A stretch of DNA of 13,157 nt from JANNRR01 sp043736155 (lineage in GTDB: Bacteria; Pseudomonadota; Alphaproteobacteria; Rhodobacterales; Rhodobacteraceae): NCBI GenBank assembly GCA_043736155.1, contig JAYTDA010000273.1, forward strand, positions 1 through 13,157, read 5' to 3'. Below, piece by piece: positions 13,091-13,157 of this stretch. Under the pieces are notes generated by a model. The model searched no databases. It saw only the letters and a list, made by a program, of their open reading frames with translations, and was not told where the DNA came from. Numbering within the stretch: position 1 is the first letter of the stretch; each line of letters opens with the position of its first letter. A program made the position numbers and the translations under genes.

Positions 13091-13157
13091 TGCTCCGCCG
13101 CCTCCACGCCCACCAACCCGCCGCTTTCGCCTTTACCCCCGCGAACCTTGCTTGGGC
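13090..13157 (+). CDS. nuoE: NADH-quinone oxidoreductase subunit E (N-terminal fragment)
   Basis: Only the first 22 codons are in the window, cut by the right edge. The peptide begins MLRRLHAHQPAAFAFTPANL, matching the N terminus of Rhodobacterales NuoE (24-kDa subunit, which carries the 2Fe-2S cluster N1a) as I recall it; the cluster cysteines lie beyond the edge. The ATG at 13090 overlaps the DUF2442 stop, and AAGGA (13077-13081) lies eight bases upstream. Its position after nuoD in the operon supports the call. Confidence 0.85.
   Translation, partial: MLRRLHAHQPAAFAFTPANLAW

Overview
The window looks like chromosomal DNA of a GC-rich alphaproteobacterium, most likely of the Rhodobacterales (Rhodobacter/Paracoccus-like). 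The NuoA, NuoB, NuoC, NuoD and NuoE sequences read like the Paracoccus/Rhodobacter complex I subunits. The glmU-glmS pair divergent from a gph-type phosphatase, the frequent GTG/TTG starts and the tight ATGA/TGATG gene overlaps fit this too. The assignment is made from memory of these families, not from a search.

Layout. (1) Positions 1-531 hold no gene I can support, but contain a 17-bp hairpin (161-200), a 15-bp tandem repeat (464-497) and a G/C hairpin around the moaA stop. (2) Positions 532-5969, minus strand, form a compact probable operon glmU - glmS - PNPOx-like flavoprotein - AlkD-like alkylation repair protein - moaA. It combines UDP-GlcNAc synthesis with two small accessory enzymes and the first step of molybdopterin synthesis. 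(3) Positions 6107-9277, plus strand, carry gph, a TetA-like MFS exporter and a DegT/DnrJ-type PLP aminotransferase; the last two overlap by one base. (4) From 9436 to the right edge lies the start of the nuo (complex I) operon: nuoA, nuoB, nuoC, nuoD and, cut by the edge, nuoE.

The unusual part is between nuoD and nuoE. Instead of adjoining, they are separated by about 850 bp. This stretch holds three copies of a C/G-rich palindromic repeat (12244-12279, 12304-12338, 12694-12728) surrounding a gene for a DUF559 (Vsr-like, PD-(D/E)XK) nuclease-fold protein, followed by a DUF2442 gene. The two repeats directly flanking the DUF559 gene are inverted copies of one another (34 of 35 bases). The first two repeats can pair into a long hairpin ending in five T residues, which resembles an intrinsic terminator in mid-operon. 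DUF2442 has a strong ribosome binding site and overlaps the nuoE start, so downstream nuo translation appears preserved. A palindrome-flanked, nuclease-encoding cassette sitting inside an essential respiratory operon is the best candidate here for an undescribed mobile or regulatory system.

Most long open frames opposite the real genes are GC-driven shadows and were left out.
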